NCBI GenBank assembly: GCA_026018925.1
Contig: JAKSZU010000004.1
Span: 112,007,489 to 112,071,488 of the forward strand
Reading direction: 5' to 3'
Length of the DNA: 64,000 nucleotides
Source of the DNA: Tupaia tana
Lineage: Eukaryota; Chordata; Mammalia; Scandentia; Tupaiidae
Below the pieces are notes generated by a model. It was given only the letters and a program-made list of their open reading frames with translations, was not told the DNA's origin and searched no databases. Made by a program: the position numbers and the translations under genes. How positions within the stretch are numbered: the first letter of the stretch is position 1; the number at the start of each line of letters is the position of its first letter. Shown here piece after piece: positions 54,201 to 60,200 of the stretch.

Positions 54201-57200
54201 AGGGGCCTGGGAGCTGGCACGGGTGGTAGAATGTCAGCGCCGGGGGCGAGGGTTGTCAAAAGTACCCTTGTCAGGGCCAGCAGATGATCAAGGTGCCAGA
54301 CTCCTGCATGACCGACTGCAGTTCGAATCCTTGACCCGGGGGCTTGAAATTCACACTGGTCACATGCACATGTGTGCTCAAAACCCCAAGAGGAGAATGG
54401 AGGAGAAGGGATTGCAGCGGGACCAACCCCCTGGGGGGGCGATTCCCCACTTTCCCTCTCTTTGTCTCTGTGTCTCTGGAGAGTACATGTGCCCTCTAGC
54501 AAAAACTTCTTTAAAAAACTGTCCTTGTCTCTGGGCACATCTTGAGAGGCCCCCGGCTTCTGCCTTTACCTTCTGGGCAGAAGCAGCCAAAGGTGCAGAA
54601 GCCAGAACAGCTGTGCTGTGGGTTGGAGCAGGTCCCGGCACAGGGCGCGCCGCATTCCTGGTACACCTGGTTGGCCGGGCACGCATCCAGCGCTGTGGGC
54701 ACACAGCAGCTCTCGTGAGAGGGGCGACGTGCACCCCACCCTCCTCCACGCACGCATGGCCGCCAGTGCCCCCTGTGTCTCTCCGGCAATGGGGGGCTGG
54801 GGGCATCATTGTAGGTGGAGGTAGGACTCGGAGGCCTAGTCTGGGACCCTCAGCCCACTCCCTGCCCTCCCCACCAGCCCTCCTGGACTCACGGCAGAGG
54901 CCAGGGCCCCGCCAGCGGCTGACGGGCTGGCCGGCCATGCTGCACTGGCGGGAGTACTCGGACAGCGTGGCACAGCTGCAGCTTGGCCTGCCTGGCCGGG
55001 CACATGTGGCCATGTCTGCCTGGCAGCTCAGCACGAATGGCTCCTTGGGCACGGTGCACTCCGAGGACACCAGGGCCAGCAGGTGGGTGCAGATCCGGGC
55101 CTGGCAGAGGGCCAGTGGGGGTCACAGGTCAGGCCCCACCCCATACTTTGCTGAGGACTTGGCTGTTGGGGGTGAGCCGTCCCTGGCTTCATAGACCCCA
55201 CCAGACCTGTGGTCAGCCCCGCTATGGCCTCACGTACGTGCTGGACCTGCAGGATCAGGGGGCTGGGGATGGCCTCATAGGCACAGATCTCGTTGGGGTC
55301 ATCCAGCTTCTGGAGGGCAGCATACTTGTGGGGCTCCAGCAGTTTGCCTAGGGACGTGGGAAGGGGGAGGGTCAGCACTGGGCTGGGCCAGTGGACGGGG
55401 CCCAGCCCAGTGTCCACCGCCTACCATCCTCGCTCAGAAACTCGTTGGTTGTCTTCCCATCGAAGTTCCCACACAGCCCGCACATCTGCCCCATGTACTT
55501 CCTCTCCACCAGGACCTGTGGGCGGGATGGACACTGCTGGCCCTCTGGGGGCTGCGGGACCCTGGGCCCAGGACCCCACACATTCGCTCCCAGGGCCCAG
55601 AGCACCCCCGTCTGCCCACCGTGCTCCTCCTTGGATGTCGTGGCTGATCGTCTCTGCTCTCAAGGAGACAGAGAGCCGTGAACAAAGCACAGACCTGGCC
55701 CGGGTTGCTGGCCCAGTCAGCTCTGCTTTGCAGGAAGGGCCTGGCTGTGTTGCAATTTAGGTCCTCAGCAGGGACTGTGGGCTGGCTGCCCCCTTGTGCC
55801 CTGCTCGGCCCCTGGGCCGTGGCTCAGGCCCGTCCTCACCATGAGGTGGGCGTCTGGCCCCCATATGACCACCAGCTCCAGCTCCAGCTGCCTGGCCACC
55901 AGCCGCACACTCTGGCCAAAGGGTGTGATCTGCAGTCCGTTGCTGGTGTAGGGTAGGTGGACGACCCTGTGGGCCAAGAGTAGTCAGTGGCTACCCGCTT
56001 GGCGCTTGGCTGCCCAGCAGGCCCAAGGCCTACCCGATGTCCTTGATGGAGACGGTCGCCTCGTTCACAGTGACGACAGAGGCCCCCAGCTCCACAATGA
56101 CCCGTGAGATGTTCCCGTCTGGTCCTCGCCGCAGTTGGACACTGAAGGTGGGCGAGGCATCCTTGCAGGCGGCTGCAAAGACGTAGTTGCAGGTCCCCGA
56201 GAAGTCATACAGGTGCTGGTCAAAGGTGGAGAAGTGGCCGGCTCCCCACGTGGCACACCAGCCCTTGTCTGGAGCTGCAGAGAGATGGTGCAAGCTCGTA
56301 CCCCCACCGAGCAGGTCTGGACTCTCCTCCAGGGGGTGGGGGTGGGAAGAGGCCTGGCCTCCTCGTCCCCAGGCCCTGCTCCAGGCCCACCCACTGTAGA
56401 CTGGGGTCCGCCCCCTGCTTTGTGCCTTACAGGAATGCAGGCCACCCCTGTCATCAGTGGGGTCTCTTGCACCATCGGCCTCGTCCTCGGAATCTGTAAG
56501 ACGCAAAGCTGCAACTCAGTCTCCCTGTTCCTAGCACAGGTGCCCTCCACACAGGCAGGGCTCACTGCTTAGCTGAGCACCCAGAACACCACTGTCTCTT
56601 CTGGGTCAGGGCCCTTGGCTTGGAGCTGGGCTGTGGCACTCCCACTACTGGATTCCTCACGGAAACTGTGGACCACGGGCATCCAAGTGAATCTGACGTG
56701 GTTGCACTATCACGTGTGTCTCCATGTGGCATGCTTCGAGCTCTAGGCCCCTTCCTTGGGCACACTGTACACCGGGTACTCTACATAGCAGGATGGGTGG
56801 CCACCAGTTGCTCTCACCTGTCTGTGGAGAATCCTTCGGTCTCTGGAGGCCTGGATTGGCAAAAGGAGTGTCATCCAGACCTGCATGGACAGAACTTGTG
56901 GTCAGTGTTGGGAACCCCCCACCACGGCCCTGACGGCTTCTCCCACCTCTGGAAAACAGCCACCTCACTACCCTGCCTGTGAGATTTCTGCCCCTCCCTG
57001 GCTGCAAACAGCACTCAGCTTGTTAGAAGTGAGAGGATTTGGGACCAGCAGTTGGTATAATGGCTATGTTGCTGGACTCCCATGTAGTTGACCGTGGTTC
57101 AGGTCCTGGGTCCGGTGGCTTAAACTCATGCCAGGTGCATATGTGTGTGCGCCCAAGATCCTAAGAGGAGAATGAAGGAGAAGGGATTGCGGCGTGGCCA

Positions 57201-60200
57201 TCTCCCCTGGGTGACGGGGCCATGCAGGCAACACAAGCTGGTAAGGATGCTGCCTCCCATTCTAAGGCAAGGCCTGGACTGGGAAGAAACTGAGGCAGGG
57301 CCCAGTTTACGAGCTCTCCCTTGTGTCCTTGAACTGGCCGGTATTCAATTTCTCTGCCATGAGTTTTACTGTTATTACGGTACCCTGTAAGGGTAAAACA
57401 TCACCCCCAACCATTACAATAAAGCCAATTAGCGACCTTGTAAGAATGTGGTTCCCTAAGACTGACAGGAGGATCAGGAAGTTTAAGACTCCCCCACCTG
57501 TCTGTTTTTAAGCCAAAATTAACATATAGATTAAGTTAGTATAAACCAAATTAGCATTAGAAGCATATGTAGACTAAGTTAGTTTAAGGCTAGTTTTTGT
57601 AAATACCCCTTGTTAAAGCTACAGGCCAAAGTGAACTCATGCTAGGCAGAGTCAGCACACTCACCACATAACAGAGAATCAGAGATAAAACAAAAGAACT
57701 CACTAATTGACAGACTCAGCAAACAAAATGCAGAAACCCACAGGTTTCTAAAAAGAAAAAGCCTGGCTGGGACAACAGGATGAACAAACCTGAGGGCTCC
57801 AGAGAAAGATTACCTTAGCTGGGAGCTCTTATCTAAAGCAACAGGTAGCTTTCAACAACAGTTTCTCATCTAGGTGCTGTTGACTATGAAAAACTGCTAA
57901 TGAAACATCCTGTGTTGTCTTCTGAGCTCCAAGATCATCTTCCTTTCCCATATAAGATCATAGACTCACCTTCTATTGTTGTAATGTATGAGTAGTCCAT
58001 ATATTAACTGTGTCTTTACTTAGCAAGACAAGATTTCTATCTAGGTCTTTGCAACCAGCAATGGTATCGGCCTGGCCCAGGACTAAAGTTATCAAACATC
58101 CTGCAAGCCCCCTCGTCTGAAGACCCTTCCCAGTAATCAAGATCTAAGAAGAAGATACAACAGACAAATGGACTTCCTCATCCTGAGAACTGTGATTGAT
58201 TTTACCTGATCTGACAAGACAAACAGCATGTTTTATAATTATTGTCTCCATGCTTTGTATACCCTGTTCCTTAGAGTGGATTTTTTACTACCCCTCACCC
58301 CCTTTACTTCCTAAACCTCCCTCAATAAATACGCGTGTCTTATTAGCCACGGCGCTGCAGCCTGGAGCTGGCTCTGGCTGTGGCCGGCTGAGAACATGCA
58401 AAAGGGCGATGAGGTCTCAGTCTAATTTTTTGTTCCTGATCACCCGTGTCGCCTTCCTGTGTACGAGCCACCCACCTCTGCCGAGGCCGGACCCCGGCAC
58501 CTGGGGGGTGATTTCTCGCTTTCTGTCTCTCTCTTTCTGGCGAATATACACACCCTATAGCAAAAACAAAACAAAACAAAACAAAAAAGCCTCTCCAAAA
58601 AATAAAAAGTGGGAGGTCTTGGGACCAGCAGATGGCGTAGTGGTTATGTTGCTGGACTCCCATGTGGCCACACACAGTTTGAGTCCCGAATGGGGTGACT
58701 TAAAACTCACGCTAGGCGTGTATGCATGTTTGCCCAAGATCCTCGGAAGAGAATGGAAGAGAAGGGACTGTGGCATGGCCATCCCCCCTGGAGGTGATTT
58801 CTCACTTTCCTTCTCGCTGTCCCTGTTTCTCTCTCTGGCCAGTGCATGACCCTATGGCAAAACCAAACTAAACCAAACCAAATCAAACTAAACCAAAAAA
58901 GCTCTTAAAAAAAAAAAAAAAGTGGGAGGTCCATGAGCCCCCTGACTCAGCGAGGGCGCAGGCTTTAACAGTGGCACACGCTGGCTGCTAGGCCTGAGCC
59001 TGGTGCCCCTCACTTTTCTTCACACACTCCACCTTCTCTCCTTGCGCACATTCACCCTCGCGCTCTCATTCATTCATTAGTTCAGGATGTCTGCACAGAG
59101 CTCCTGTCCTGTGCCTGTCACAGGGCCACTTGCTGAGGACACAGTGCCATAGTGTGGCCCCTCCGGGCCTCCCATGAGCTCTAGGAAGGCAAAGTGTACA
59201 CACACACACCCCTGCATAATCAACAGGCTGATAAGCACAGGGGGATTGCGTGCAGAGGCTGCCATGCATGGGGAGGGGACAGGAGGGCCTCCCTGAGGAG
59301 GTGGCATATTTGCAGGGCCCCAAGGGTGGGGAGGCGGCAGCCCTGGGGCACTCTAGCCTGTTGGATGGCCAGTGGCTGCACGGAAGGATAGCAAGGGCCT
59401 GCAAAGACTGGGACGTGGGCAGGGAGCAGAGCTGGTTGGGGGTTCCCTGGGGAGACATGGACTCTGGCCCAGTGCTGGCCTTAGGGCAGGTGCACCCTGA
59501 GACACTGGACTCTCTGATCCTGGAGGTACCTCCCTGCCTGTCTGCCAGGCTCCAGCCTTGGCTCATTCCCCAGATGTGCCAGGCACCCTGGGGCTTGACA
59601 GAGAGAGCCCCAGGTACAGGGCCTCAAGGGCCATTACCGAGAAGAGCAGGGCCGACGGTGAGACGCGGCATGGACCTGAAGCCTTGGTGGGCCTGGCGGG
59701 GGAGAGCAAGGGCAGTGGGCGTGGCTGTGCCGGGAGAGGGGTAAGGGCTGGCCCGCTGATCTGGCCGCCCATCTCCCTGTGGGGTCTGCTTCGAGAGGGC
59801 AAGGCTCCACGGGGAGCTCTCCCTGCCTTCGGCAGGCTGCCACTGGGCTCTGCTGCTTTCCTCCCCGGCAGCCTCTGGGACAGCTTGCTGCTGGGTCCTG
59901 GACTGCGATGACCACTGCCAGGGAAATGCCCTCATAGCATTGGTCACAGTGACTTCGGGAGCAGGGCAGCAGGAGGGTGGGGTGTGGGGTGCCCCCCCGC
60001 CCACATCAAGGCTTCACGCACCTTCTTTGAGCCCTGGCCCCCGCCTGCGTGCTCTGACCTTCCCATGGCTCCCACAGCTCGGGGACGCGCCTGAGAGCTG
60101 CCAGGCAGATGACCAAGACTTGTAGCTCCCCAACCCCGCCCCGCCCTACCTGCTGGATGCACACTGGGCACCCCCAAAGACTTCTGTGGCTCAGAGGGTC

